A stretch of DNA of 64,000 nucleotides from Pseudomonas pisciculturae (GCF_015461805.1 NZ_JACVZE010000004.1:1-64000), one strand, 5' to 3'; counted from the first letter of the stretch, positions 1-8,038 are shown. Made by a program: numbers and translations. Notes: generated by a model from the letters alone, not told the origin.

Positions 1-125
1 ACCCAGCGGCGCAGGGCCGTGGGACCAATATCCAAGCTGGCACAGACTTCAGGAACTGGCTGCTCCTCATCGAGCACCATACTGGCTGCCTTGAGTTTGA
101 ATTCACTGGAATAAGATTTGCGCAT
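1..125 (-). CDS. IS3-family transposase OrfA, N-terminal fragment
   Basis: The gene starts with ATG at 125 on the minus strand and runs off the window, so only about 41 residues are seen. The protein opens MRKSYSSEFKLKAASMVLDE and continues into a helix-turn-helix (pattern VPEVCASLDIGPTALRRWV). This is the OrfA DNA-binding domain of IS3-family elements, which binds the element ends and is joined by programmed frameshifting to the OrfB integrase domain. OrfB is outside the window, so completeness cannot be judged. It lies next to phage debris and is likely a hitchhiker. Confidence 0.7.
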   Translation of the reverse strand, partial: MRKSYSSEFKLKAASMVLDEEQPVPEVCASLDIGPTALRRW

Positions 126-184
126 ATCCAAAACACCTCAAATTTAGGCGCCATCATAGCGCCCGATTAAAGTGTCCAAAATCA
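1..184 (-). mobile_element. IS3-family element, left-hand end only
   Basis: One end of an insertion sequence enters the window here. It contains the start of an orfA-type transposase gene reading out of the window, preceded by about 60 bases of non-coding sequence. I place the outer end near 184 because the minus strand begins there with TG, as IS3-family termini do, but the boundary could lie up to about 45 bases further in. The other end and any target duplication are outside the window. Confidence 0.55.
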
Positions 185-1153
185 TTAGGCCAGATCAATT
201 CGGCACCTAACCGGCCCTCCTCCACAATCGAAAATGTTTCGTACTTCAGCTGTGTCGAAGTAAAACGATGTGCAGTATCGGTAATGCTCCCAGCCACTTG
301 GCGCGGGCAGCAGAAAGCACTTTGGTCCAACCGAACCGATGTTATCCAGAGATAGGGTGCTAGCAGTGTTGCCGGTGGCCTTGGCAATACGCATGGACCA
401 GGTCGGCACACCACTCAAGAACACTTCATTCACCACGAGCACGTCTGCCCCGGCCAGAGAGTTCGGCGGCCAACTGTAAATTGCATTATCGATGACGTTT
501 ACGTCAGAAACTTCACCGCATTTGCCCAGAGTGCACACATTTCCAACAACCGATTTTACGAAAAGAAAGGGTGCAATCTTGAACGTAGGGGAATCGTCGC
601 CTTCATTTGCAACCGCGAATGCCGCATACCAGTTTTCTGACTTCACGGATGTCATTCCGTGGGCAAGATCGCCAAGGATAGATAGCCTTCTTTGAAAATC
701 GATGCTCTTGAAAACGGGAGCTCGCGATTTCAAGTACTTCCCAAAAACGCGAAAGCCACCCATTGCCCAGTCCTTACCAGATAGAGATATGGCCTGGGCG
801 TCATCCCAAACAAGCCTATCTCGCGGTCCGTTAGTTGACTCCTCGCGCAAGAGCCGGCTGATCGCTATCTGGCTTGAGCCGACATTGGGGTCGTCGAACG
901 CAACAAGATTGCCCACCGTCAGCTGCCCAGGCCCAGCCAAGACGGGCTCGGTAACGACGCTACCACCCTGCTCACTCCCGGCCCCGTTGACTGCGTAGTG
1001 CGTACCAAGAGTCAGTGTGACTGAAGCTCCCGTGGGGTCAATGTAGGTGACGAGCAAGTCCTCATTCGCCAAGAACTTGAAAGGAACCGGGTAGTGAGTG
1101 ATGAGCCCATTCGTCACGAACTTGGCAATGCTATCGACAGTGTTTACGGCCAC
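185..1153 (-). CDS. Phage tail-fibre-like protein, possibly 3'-truncated
   Basis: I place the start at GTG 1153 because AGGAAGGAG lies 8 bases upstream (1162-1170). This splits an apparent long fusion with the upstream transposase remnant. The first ~75 residues (VAVNTVDSIAKFVTNG, then a YPVPFKF...DLLVTYIDPTG...LTLGTHYAVNGAG pattern) match the N-terminal domain of podovirus-type tail fibre and receptor-binding proteins, which attaches the fibre to the virion. The remaining ~240 residues are not recognised. The stop abuts the IS3-like end at about 184, so the natural C-terminus was probably lost to the insertion. No other phage genes lie nearby, so this is a remnant rather than a prophage. Confidence 0.55.
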   Translation of the reverse strand: MAVNTVDSIAKFVTNGLITHYPVPFKFLANEDLLVTYIDPTGASVTLTLGTHYAVNGAGSEQGGSVVTEPVLAGPGQLTVGNLVAFDDPNVGSSQIAISRLLREESTNGPRDRLVWDDAQAISLSGKDWAMGGFRVFGKYLKSRAPVFKSIDFQRRLSILGDLAHGMTSVKSENWYAAFAVANEGDDSPTFKIAPFLFVKSVVGNVCTLGKCGEVSDVNVIDNAIYSWPPNSLAGADVLVVNEVFLSGVPTWSMRIAKATGNTASTLSLDNIGSVGPKCFLLPAPSGWEHYRYCTSFYFDTAEVRNIFDCGGGPVRCRIDLA

Positions 1154-1234
1154 GGTTGTAACTCCTTCCTGTAGGCAAAAAAACCGATCAATATCGGGTT
1201 TGATTGGGCCTCGATGGTGGCATTTGGCTATATT

Positions 1235-1930
1235 AGTGTCGTCGGCGTGGACTTTGTGGCCGCTCATGACGCGGGACTTGAGTGCGTTGACCAACGGTCT
1301 GAGCAATTGGCTGCTTTGGCCGACCCAGTCGGCCAAGGTCGAGCGCTCCAGATCTACGCCCTCGCGGGCGTAGATTTCTGACTGCCGATACAAAGGAAGG
1401 TGGTCAACGAACTTGGAAATCAATACATGGGCCAATAACCCTGGGCCTGCAAGGCCCCGAGCTATAGGGCGGCTCGGCGCAGGTACGTGAGCGATGTGCT
1501 CCCAGCAGCGACAAGCCAGCTTGGATCGAACGTGGCGAATCACCTTGGAACGTACCGGAACGTATTCCAGAACCTCTGATACGTCCTCCCCCAATCGGCG
1601 AATCGTCCCACCACAACCGGAGCATTGTGTATCGGGTTGATGGACATAAATTTCGCGGGGGGGATGCTCGGGCAAAGGCTTGCGACGGGAAACGGTGCGC
1701 ATTGCTGACTCAGTGACTGATGTAACTGCAGCCTGGCTGACCTCCAACTCTAAAAGGCTCAGTTGGAGCTGATCGATCATCGCGTCCAAGTACACGGGAC
1801 TGCGCCCGAACTGAGTGCGCCGCAACTTGGCGATCATCATTTTCGGCCGCTCAATCTCTGCCCGCAGGGTAGAGACCAAGACCTTTCGGGCTTGAAGATC
1901 ATGCGGCAAGACGTCGGTCATATGAGTCAT
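1235..1930 (-). pseudogene. IS66-family transposase TnpC, N-terminal remnant
   Basis: Residues 1-232 read as a classical IS66 TnpC N-terminus: a leucine-rich coiled coil, a zinc-finger-like segment (CSGCGG then CRCWEH), and the conserved stretch GLAGPGLLAHVL...DHLPLYRQSEIYAREGV. Homology stops at HADDT, the first acidic position of the catalytic domain. The rest of the DDE core is missing, so it cannot be an active transposase. The frame then runs open through unrelated sequence into the tail-fibre-like gene, giving an apparent 581-residue chimera that I treat as accidental. A tnpB remnant lies immediately upstream. Confidence 0.75.
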
Positions 1931-1965
1931 AGCCGAATGTTACTAAGGATTTTCAGCGCGTAAAG

Positions 1966-2127
1966 TCAGACCGCGAGGACGGGTATTGTACGAATTGTCT
2001 TGCGCCGATCAATGCCTTCCAACAGCATCGATAACTGCGTCGTCGTCAGTGAAACGCTGCCGCTGGTTGCTGCGGCCAGACAAAGCCACCCTGTTTGCGC
2101 CAGTTGTGCGCGGGTTTTGCGCAGACA
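1966..2127 (-). pseudogene. IS66-family TnpB, C-terminal remnant
   Basis: The minus-strand frame ending at TGA 1966 contains the TnpB C-terminal signature SLTTTQLSMLLEGIDRRKTI. The N-terminal half is absent, because the reading frame runs back into a terminator hairpin and the tRNA repeat. It precedes the tnpC remnant as in intact IS66 elements, so both belong to one eroded element cut off by the att site. Confidence 0.6.
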
Positions 2128-2152
2128 CAAAAAAACCGATCTATCTGATCGG
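2128..2152 (-). terminator. Rho-independent terminator beyond the displaced tRNA 3' half
   Basis: On the minus strand a 6-bp stem (CCGATC/GATCGG, 5-nt loop) is followed by eight U residues. It lies about 30 bases past the displaced 3' half of tRNA-Pro at 2182. It is therefore probably the terminator that served this tRNA gene before the island inserted, or that came with an earlier island. Confidence 0.7.
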
Positions 2153-2180
2153 CTCAAGTGTCTGATTTTACTCAGGAATA

Positions 2181-2226
2181 ATGGTCGGGACGGAGTGATT
2201 CGAACACTCGACCCCTAGCACCCCAT
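2181..2226 (-). repeat. Island attachment-site repeat (displaced tRNA-Pro 3' half)
   Basis: These 46 bases are identical to 21266-21311, the 3' half of the intact tRNA-Pro gene from the anticodon loop through CCA. The following bases diverge, so no tRNA is encoded here. The repeat lies 160 bases before the integrase start and marks the end of the island distal to the intact tRNA. Confidence 0.9.
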
Positions 2227-2333
2227 CTACTTTTTCATACTTCTTGAAAGACTCCGAAATTCTACTCTGGATTTTTATAAGCTAGTATTTACTTAAGCTC
2301 CAGCGATGTTCAGCTCCACGAGAGTCCATTAAC

Positions 2334-2366
2334 GTCCATCAAGAGCCGATGTTTTTGTGGGGGTAA
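2334..2366 (+). repeat. 33-bp repeat R1 upstream of the integrase
   Basis: This stretch (starting GTCCATCAAGAGCCG and ending TGTGGGGGTAA) recurs at 21176-21208 in the same orientation with 29 of 33 bases identical. In the excised circle the two copies would flank the att core, which fits integrase arm-binding sites. The GGGGGTA pattern is also common just ahead of tRNA-type integrase genes, so the second copy could instead be a relic of a lost integrase. Confidence 0.6.
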
Positions 2367-2386
2367 AAGTAGGGGTAACCCATTTT

Positions 2387-3841
2387 ATGGCCAAAATCAC
2401 CATCAAAGAACTCGAGTCGCTGACCGCCAACGATGCCGGTCGGATCCTCCGCGAAGATGGAAATCTGGCCGGTCGAGTCTCAATGCGTAAGGACGGCGTG
2501 TCGGTCAGCTTTTTCTATCGCTATCGCTGGGGCGATCAGAACAAAGAGTATGCCTGCGGCACTTGGCCGCGCAAATCCCTGACAGACATCCGTAAGGCGC
2601 GTAACCTGGCCCGCGCGCTCATCGATGAGCAGATCAATCCCAACGAACACAAAAAAACCGCCAAGGCTCAGGCCTATACCGCGGCCAACGTCGAGGCGGA
2701 ACAAGTAAACACGTCGAAGGTGCAAACGCTGACCGTCCAGGATCTGGCCAAGGCCTGGCTGTTGGATGGCGTCGCACGTAAAGACGGCAATGCCGAATTG
2801 CAACGACGCTTTAACAAGGACCTTTTGCCAGCACTCGGTAGGACCGCGGTGAACAATGTGTCCGAACACGATGTTCGGGCGCTGATCCGCACCGTGGTCA
2901 ACCGCGGCGCTCACCGGCAAGCCATCAGCTTCTTCGCCGACCTCACCCAGATGTTCAGCTGGGCGAGAAAGCGCCAACCTTGGCGGGCCTTACTGATTGA
3001 AGGTGATCCGACGGAACTGGTCGACATCTCTCCCTTGATCCCGGCCGACTATGAAGCGGAAAGAAGCCGCATCCTTGCCCCGGCTGAGCTGATGGAACTG
3101 CACAACCGCTTCCAGCAAATGACCGCCGATTACGACACCCTCCCCGCGGGCCAAAAATACGACGGCATTCGTCCGCTAAAGAAGGAAACGCAGCTCGCGC
3201 TCTGGATTAGCCTGGGCACGCTGTGCCGAATTGGTGAATTGCTGCAGGCCGAATGGAAAAATGTCGATCTAGACCAGCAGACCTGGTTCCTCCCCAGCGA
3301 AATCGTCAAAGGCACCCGCGCCAAGAAACAAGACCACCATGTCTTCCTCTCTCCCTTCGCCTTGCATTTCTTTCAGGAACTCAAAACCCTAACTGGAGAC
3401 TCGCAATGGTGTTTTCCGAACAAGCTGGATGATGGGCATGTGGACGTGAAAGTGGTGAGCAAACAGGTCGGCGATCGCCAAACCCGGTTCAAAAACCGTA
3501 AGGCCCTCTCCAGACGGCGTCACGACAACACCCTGGTCCTGGCCGACGGCCAGAACGGCGACTGGACGCCACATGACCTGCGTCGCACAGGCGCGACCAT
3601 GATGCAGGCCCTGGGGGTCAGCCTGAACGTCATCGACCGCTGTCAAAACCATGTACTGGCCGGCTCGCGGGTGAGACGGCACTACCTGCATCATGACTAC
3701 GCCGAAGAAAAGAAGCGCGCTTGGGACCTGTTGGGTGATCGACTCAGTGCCATGTTGTCCTCAACCTACGAACATTCTCCGGCCGAGGCGATGATGTCTT
3801 TCCCTGCACACGCAGCGACTGGATCATTATCGCCTTCATAA
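2387..3841 (+). CDS. Tyrosine site-specific integrase of the island
   Basis: A 484-residue recombinase that would integrate and excise the island at tRNA-Pro. The N-terminal ~100 residues look like the arm-binding domain of P4-type integrases (pattern YRYRWGDQNKEYACGTWPRKSL). A core-binding domain covers roughly 115-215 and the catalytic domain runs from about 270. Visible catalytic residues are Arg281 (LCRIGELL), His396 and Arg399 in HDLRR, and the likely nucleophile Tyr433 (RRHYLHHDY). ATG 2387 is chosen over GTG 2357 because the intervening codons overlap the R1 repeat. The gene appears intact. Its position beside the distal att repeat, not the intact tRNA, is slightly unusual. Confidence 0.9.
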   Translation: MAKITIKELESLTANDAGRILREDGNLAGRVSMRKDGVSVSFFYRYRWGDQNKEYACGTWPRKSLTDIRKARNLARALIDEQINPNEHKKTAKAQAYTAANVEAEQVNTSKVQTLTVQDLAKAWLLDGVARKDGNAELQRRFNKDLLPALGRTAVNNVSEHDVRALIRTVVNRGAHRQAISFFADLTQMFSWARKRQPWRALLIEGDPTELVDISPLIPADYEAERSRILAPAELMELHNRFQQMTADYDTLPAGQKYDGIRPLKKETQLALWISLGTLCRIGELLQAEWKNVDLDQQTWFLPSEIVKGTRAKKQDHHVFLSPFALHFFQELKTLTGDSQWCFPNKLDDGHVDVKVVSKQVGDRQTRFKNRKALSRRRHDNTLVLADGQNGDWTPHDLRRTGATMMQALGVSLNVIDRCQNHVLAGSRVRRHYLHHDYAEEKKRAWDLLGDRLSAMLSSTYEHSPAEAMMSFPAHAATGSLSPS

Positions 3842-4176
3842 GTCGGCGTCATTTGCCTTGAGCCCTCATCGCCGAGCACGCTCTTCAGCTTTATTTCGGG
3901 TTCATGACCGGCCGAAATTGGCCAGAAGCGGTCACTCGACAGCCATGAGTACACTGGCTTGGCAGATTGGTAACGGAGCGACTAGCTTCGATCTCTAGGC
4001 AGTCCAAGCGGGACGCCAGCCTGGTTAAGTCTTGCGATCCAAACTGACTACACCCAACGGCTTCAGTTATCCGAACGCACACAACGAAAGCTATTTTTAA
4101 CCAAGGGGCTGCATAGGCAGCCCCACTTTTTCGCTCCGTCAAGCTTAATAAACGCGGTTACTTCAAGGTTATCGGG
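3842..4176. other. Intergenic region between integrase and SLOG gene
   Basis: These 335 bases separate convergent genes (integrase rightward, SLOG gene leftward). Apart from the terminator at 4105-4131 I see no gene, repeat or RNA that I can support. Confidence 0.5.
4105..4131 (+). terminator. Terminator-like hairpin between integrase and SLOG gene
   Basis: GGGGCTGC and GCAGCCCC form an 8-bp stem with a short loop, followed by ACTTTTTC on the plus strand. It lies about 260 bases beyond the integrase stop and most likely ends integrase transcription before the convergent TIR/SLOG operon. Confidence 0.6.
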
Positions 4177-4746
4177 CTAATCCAGGGGCAGGAGTTTTCG
4201 GCGAAATAAGCTGGAATAGGTTCGATCGCGCGCAAAAATTGGATCATATTCTCCCTGCTGATAAACAACTTTGGCTGCGGCTCCTGTTGTCGAGAGCGGG
4301 AGCACTACGGCGTTGGAATGGTGTTCGACGAACAATTTATGCTCCTCATAGATGCCATCCATGCCGCCAACGATCACCGCTGCGCTGAACTTTCGGCTTG
4401 TGATCATTGCTTTCCTCATGGCCGTCAAACTGGCTTCTCTGTTGTTATCAACTGCTGGCACCATATGCACGTCGACGAACTCGGCCAACTCAGGAGGCAA
4501 TCGCCCCTCAAAGAGTTTGCTTTGGTAAATCGCGACCCTGTTGTGGTCAAGGCCTGCCTCGCGGGAAAAGAGGGCCAATAGCGGAGTTATCGCTGGATGG
4601 CCGCCGCACGTGATTCTTCCAATCGGCAGCACTACCTCAACCAAAGCCTTGATCGCTTCCCGTATTGCTAGGACATCGGCAGTGTCGAAAAATACCCGAT
4701 TGCGATCAGGCAAAGGCACGCTGGCAGATAGAAATATGTCTATCAT
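4177..4746 (-). CDS. Stand-alone SLOG-domain protein
   Basis: A 189-residue protein with a Rossmann-like SLOG fold over its whole length. Visible motifs are IFLSASVP at 4-11, GGHPAI at 48-53, and GGMDGIYEEH at 127-136, the LOG-type glycine-rich turn plus acidic pair, followed by LPLSTTGAAA near 149-158. SLOG domains bind nucleotide-derived ligands. In type I Thoeris a SLOG domain on ThsA senses the cyclic ADP-ribose isomer made by the TIR protein ThsB. Here SLOG is a separate gene whose ATG overlaps the stop of the upstream TIR gene (ATGA, 4743-4746), so the two are almost certainly co-translated partners. I infer that this is the signal receptor; enzymatic activity is possible instead. Confidence 0.75.
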   Translation of the reverse strand: MIDIFLSASVPLPDRNRVFFDTADVLAIREAIKALVEVVLPIGRITCGGHPAITPLLALFSREAGLDHNRVAIYQSKLFEGRLPPELAEFVDVHMVPAVDNNREASLTAMRKAMITSRKFSAAVIVGGMDGIYEEHKLFVEHHSNAVVLPLSTTGAAAKVVYQQGEYDPIFARDRTYSSLFRRKLLPLD

Positions 4747-5930
4747 GCGGTGAACTCCTTCAGAAGTTGTGGTGCCTTCGACATTTGCACTGCCCGAATC
4801 GGCAAATATGAGTCAAGCCAATCCAGATGAGAGAGCCACGTTCTCAGCACACCTCTATTGTCATAAATCACCCATACTTCTCTCGCTTCAACAGCCGGAT
4901 CGGTAATGGCTTCGAACACCTCGTTGATGCGATCAGAGGTTGGAATTCCCACTGCTGGCACGATCGCCAGCGTTCGATTGGACTCGATTTTGAGCGAAAT
5001 CCAGCCTTCGATTTGAACACTTGGATCAAGTCCCATGTCGCGGGCGGCGTCACAAAAGTTATCGACTAAATATCGGTACCGGGCTGCAATTGCTGGTGCG
5101 CGCAATCTTTCGACCTCGTCGCAAATCCTCGCCACCAAGCCTTTCGTGGCCCAACGTCCCCGCATTGGAATAAATCCAAAAAAATCCCGACGCCTAAGCT
5201 GCATGAAGTGGCTGAAGGATGATGCAGGATCTTCCTTTTGACCCGGCCAAAGTAGGTGCAAGATTTGCACATTAGTCGCGTTGGCGCGCGCCAATTCTTC
5301 GGCCGTCCAGCGACCTTCTCTAAAACCAGGCGTGTCGATCAGCACAACGACATCAGAATCCGACATTCTGTGCCAGAGCTGTGATTGGAAATCTGCGGCC
5401 GGAGGCACCGATCTCACGTCGATAAAAACGTCAAAACCGCGAGCATCAAGGGCGTCGTACAAACGATCAGCCAGCGGCTGAGACCCTGCTCGCTTGTAAC
5501 TGATGAACAGTCGTCGCTCACGCCGCAACAACCGAAATGTTTCAAGGACTAGTGTGACGAGGCGGGCGATACCATCATCGTTGGCGCCCAATACAATTGC
5601 ATTGACATGTCTGAGCTGAGGCGGAAGTTCTGCGTAAATCTGGGACAGATCCGAGACGACGGGAGCTATAATGATCGAGTCATCAATCAAATCTGCCACA
5701 AGTGTGGTATCGACAGTATGCTCCGGCGAGCCAAAAAATACTGCCATCACCGGTGATTTTAAGCTGCGACTAGGTGCGTTGGCATCACTGAGAAACGTAA
5801 TCGCGCTGGTCGGAATCCCTAGCCCTTGAAGCGCCAGATCAACGCTATGGCGGAGGCGAGCATCACGCCCATAGGCAGCACCCAGTAGGATGAGCTGGTA
5901 GGGTGATTGTGAACTCAAACTCTCGCTCAT
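4743..5930 (-). CDS. TIR-domain protein, candidate NADase effector paired with SLOG
   Basis: A 395-residue protein in three parts. Residues 1-135 form an alpha/beta domain (LILLGAAYGRDARLR...) that I cannot name. Residues 138-232 are a TIR domain (RRLFISYKRAGSQPLADRLY, FDVFIDVRSVPP, DSDVVVLIDTPGF). The C-terminal ~165 residues are of unknown fold. The segment RWTAEELARA (207-216) supplies the Trp and Glu typical of a TIR NAD+ hydrolase or cyclase site. It overlaps its neighbours by 4 bases on both sides (ATGA at 5927-5930 and 4743-4746), so it belongs to one operon with the ThsB-like genes and SLOG. The likely role is an effector degrading NAD+ when SLOG binds a signal; that role is inference. 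Confidence 0.75.
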   Translation of the reverse strand: MSESLSSQSPYQLILLGAAYGRDARLRHSVDLALQGLGIPTSAITFLSDANAPSRSLKSPVMAVFFGSPEHTVDTTLVADLIDDSIIIAPVVSDLSQIYAELPPQLRHVNAIVLGANDDGIARLVTLVLETFRLLRRERRLFISYKRAGSQPLADRLYDALDARGFDVFIDVRSVPPAADFQSQLWHRMSDSDVVVLIDTPGFREGRWTAEELARANATNVQILHLLWPGQKEDPASSFSHFMQLRRRDFFGFIPMRGRWATKGLVARICDEVERLRAPAIAARYRYLVDNFCDAARDMGLDPSVQIEGWISLKIESNRTLAIVPAVGIPTSDRINEVFEAITDPAVEAREVWVIYDNRGVLRTWLSHLDWLDSYLPIRAVQMSKAPQLLKEFTA

Positions 5931-6529
5931 CGGCCAGCCACTCCCGCAGCAGTTTCAATCCATCCGCCAATATTCTTTCTGCCATCTTGGCCTGTGAAGT
6001 CGTAACTCAGGCAATGGGTTGAAAGTTGGACTACGCTGTTTGTTTTAGGTGCGGGGAACCACAAATCAGCTTCCGGAATTGCAAGCGAGTAATCTGCATA
6101 GGCCCCCCACTTCCCATCCTTCCACTCGGCGAGATATATACCTCGATCGGTTCTATAAAGTCCCATCTGCGCCAATGGATCGGCACCTTTTGTAGATATT
6201 GCTTTGTCTTTGTTCTGGACGCCATGAATGAAAACGGTTAGCAAGCCATTTCCTTTGATAACGCTTCGAGCAATTTCGTAGCGTACCCATCGCCGTGACC
6301 AAGTGTCGGTTCCTGCAAGGACGCAAGTGACCGAAGTATTTTCCAACCCCTTGCGCAGAAAGGTCTTTAGCGCATCGTCACTCTCTTTTTTTGAAGCCTC
6401 AAATACGCTGCGGTCAAAGAAACCCCGACTGTCCTCGTCGGCCTCTCTCACCACCCAACTGTTGCGGACATTCCAAGCGCGCCATACATCAGGCACATAG
6501 TGAAAAGAAAAGAATGTTCTGCGTGGCAT
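5927..6529 (-). CDS. ThsB-like TIR protein (DUF1863/MTH538 family), copy 1
   Basis: I start at ATG 6529, preceded by GGAG, rather than further upstream, because the family begins M-x-[RK]-x-x-FFSFHY and this protein reads MPRRTFFSFHYVPDVWRAWNVRNSW. The 200-residue product is longer than its two relatives in the cluster, with an insertion at about 105-175. Arg-Trp-Val-Arg-Tyr-Glu at 80-85 holds the expected catalytic Glu85. In Thoeris, ThsB proteins of this family recognise phage and make an ADP-ribose-type signal. It overlaps the downstream TIR gene by 4 bases. High confidence in family, moderate in role. Confidence 0.8.
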   Translation of the reverse strand: MPRRTFFSFHYVPDVWRAWNVRNSWVVREADEDSRGFFDRSVFEASKKESDDALKTFLRKGLENTSVTCVLAGTDTWSRRWVRYEIARSVIKGNGLLTVFIHGVQNKDKAISTKGADPLAQMGLYRTDRGIYLAEWKDGKWGAYADYSLAIPEADLWFPAPKTNSVVQLSTHCLSYDFTGQDGRKNIGGWIETAAGVAGR

Positions 6530-6633
6530 TTTGGCTCCATCTATTACACTTAATCCGGAAGGAATTTTTTTGTAGGTGGATTGCATTCTCCACGGCGAAT
6601 GGCACTTGGTAGAATGCAATCAGATATTAAGAT

Positions 6634-7110
6634 TCAACGTGCCTTTATAGCGTCGCTAACCCAGGTTTCAATATTCGACTTGATGTAGTCATACACATTG
6701 GTGCTGGTGGCGTATGGCGGATCGTAGACTTTTCCCGTGACATTTTCCCCGTCAACAGTGAGGCCTGTAAAAGGATTAGAGCCTTTCGACGATTGATTGC
6801 CGTCTGAGTCTTTCAGATTGTGGACATGGATGGCGAGCACACCCAGCCCATCCTTCCAGGCTTTCTTGATCTCGTGTTTGACCCAGCGGCGACTGGCAGT
6901 TTTCTCTCCCACAAGCACGACAAGGCATTCTTTGCCCTTCATGTTGTCGGCAATCCATTTTTTGATGCCATCATCACCTTCTTTCTTAATTTCTTCCCAT
7001 TTGTTCGAGTCAAGCAGCGGCTGCTTTTCGACTGCCCCGATCTGCCGAACTTGCGATACACGCCAGCTATCCTGCTTATAGTGAAAGCTCAAAAAGCAGT
7101 TCTTCGCCAT
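6634..7110 (-). CDS. ThsB-like TIR protein (DUF1863/MTH538 family), copy 2
   Basis: A 158-residue protein beginning MAKNCFLSFHYKQDSWRVSQ, with GGAGA six bases before the ATG. The DUF1863 core spans nearly the whole chain. RRWVKHEIKK at 74-83 carries the catalytic-type Glu80. The C-terminal 50 residues (NPFTGLTVDGENVTGKVYD...) differ from copies 1 and 3, which fits paralogues specialised for different triggers. It lies 104 bases upstream of copy 1 on the same strand. It most resembles the four-residue-overlap operon downstream in context, but the gap leaves room for its own control. Confidence 0.8.
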   Translation of the reverse strand: MAKNCFLSFHYKQDSWRVSQVRQIGAVEKQPLLDSNKWEEIKKEGDDGIKKWIADNMKGKECLVVLVGEKTASRRWVKHEIKKAWKDGLGVLAIHVHNLKDSDGNQSSKGSNPFTGLTVDGENVTGKVYDPPYATSTNVYDYIKSNIETWVSDAIKAR

Positions 7111-7546
7111 GACTTATCTCCATTTGTCGTCTGTGCTTCAATTAATCAAATGTTGGATTGAGAAATACGATAGTCATTTAATTTAAGTCGCAATTAATTT
7201 TCACACCATAATTTTTTTGAGTAAATTGTTCCTAACGATGATAGCTGAAAGTGTGGATCGGTGACTCCGCTTCGCGAACCGCGCTGCGTCAGGTTAGCGG
7301 GAAAAGGGAACAGATTTATTCATCAGGCGCGTTCGGCGCTCCTGGCCGAAAGCGGAGGCCTGTTAGGAGTCAGAAGAGTCTGTCTGGTCACTCAATAAAT
7401 CTGTCCCTATTAGTCTGTACTCTCGACAAATACTTCACTCGCCATAAGCTTCGCAGCCTAGAACGGGCCGGGGACCCGCCCCAGGGTTGAAGGGTCATGA
7501 AATCTATCCTTTAGAAAACTCTACCCTTGAGCTAGAGGCATTGGTG
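7111..7546. other. Intergenic region within the TIR run
   Basis: These 436 bases separate ThsB-like copies 2 and 3. They contain the small inverted-repeat element at 7306-7407 and AT-rich sequence just upstream of copy 2 (around 7150-7230) that could hold a promoter for copies 2 and 1 and the TIR-SLOG pair. I see no gene that I can support. Confidence 0.5.
7306..7407. repeat. Short inverted-repeat element between ThsB-like genes
   Basis: GGGAACAGATTTATT (7306-7320) and AATAAATCTGTCCC (7394-7407) form an inverted repeat with one extra base, enclosing about 73 bases that include a GC-rich partial palindrome. The AATAAATCTGTCCC-type motif is common at small palindromic mobile repeats in proteobacteria. 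It encodes no protein and suggests a MITE-like insertion that may separate transcription of copy 3 from copy 2. Confidence 0.45.
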
Positions 7547-7990
7547 TCAGGGCTTGCCTGCTGCTTTCGCCGCGGCTTCTACCCATTTGCCTAAATTGGC
7601 ACGGCCATCCTGTTTATTCCACAGAAAGTGGGGAGAGCCAGGAACCCGAAGCGAGCAGCAGTCAGTAGTAGTTCCTTTGAGGTCGGCGATTTTGCTGACA
7701 TCAATGGTCAGGATGCCATTTCCACGCTCGATGCTTTGCTCAATCTCGTATTTCACCCATTTGCTCTTTTCGGTTGTAGCGCCAATCAGAACGACAGTGA
7801 CACTCGTCCCATGCAGTTGATCGTTAATCCATTTCTTGATAGCAGCATCACCCTTACGCTCAACCTCTTCGAAATCTGCTTTGTCGATGAAGCCTACCTT
7901 GGTGTCAGCAGCGATGACGTTACTGTTTCGCACGTTCATCGCGCGGTGTACATCTTCGTATTGGAAGCTGAAGAAAACCTTTCTTGCCAT
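7547..7990 (-). CDS. ThsB-like TIR protein (DUF1863/MTH538 family), copy 3
   Basis: A 147-residue protein starting MARKVFFSFQYEDVHRAMNV, with AAGGA seven bases before the ATG. The family core is complete: FFSFQY at 6-11, RNSNVI at 21-26, IKKWIND at 51-57, and SKWVKYEIEQS with catalytic-type Glu82. The C-terminal tail (GRANLGKWVEAAAKAAGKP) resembles that of copy 1 (GRKNIGGWIETAAGVAGR) but not copy 2. It lies 48 bases downstream of the fourth TIR gene and probably shares its transcript. The inferred role is production of a nucleotide signal on phage infection. Confidence 0.8.
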   Translation of the reverse strand: MARKVFFSFQYEDVHRAMNVRNSNVIAADTKVGFIDKADFEEVERKGDAAIKKWINDQLHGTSVTVVLIGATTEKSKWVKYEIEQSIERGNGILTIDVSKIADLKGTTTDCCSLRVPGSPHFLWNKQDGRANLGKWVEAAAKAAGKP

Positions 7991-8038
7991 GATTTTGTCC
8001 TTTAAACGAGGGGGTAAAAGGTACAGGGTGAGGAGGAG

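Noticed and set aside
1..2181. Prophage
   Set aside because: Only one tail-fibre-like gene is present, without capsid, terminase, lysis or regulator genes; it is debris.
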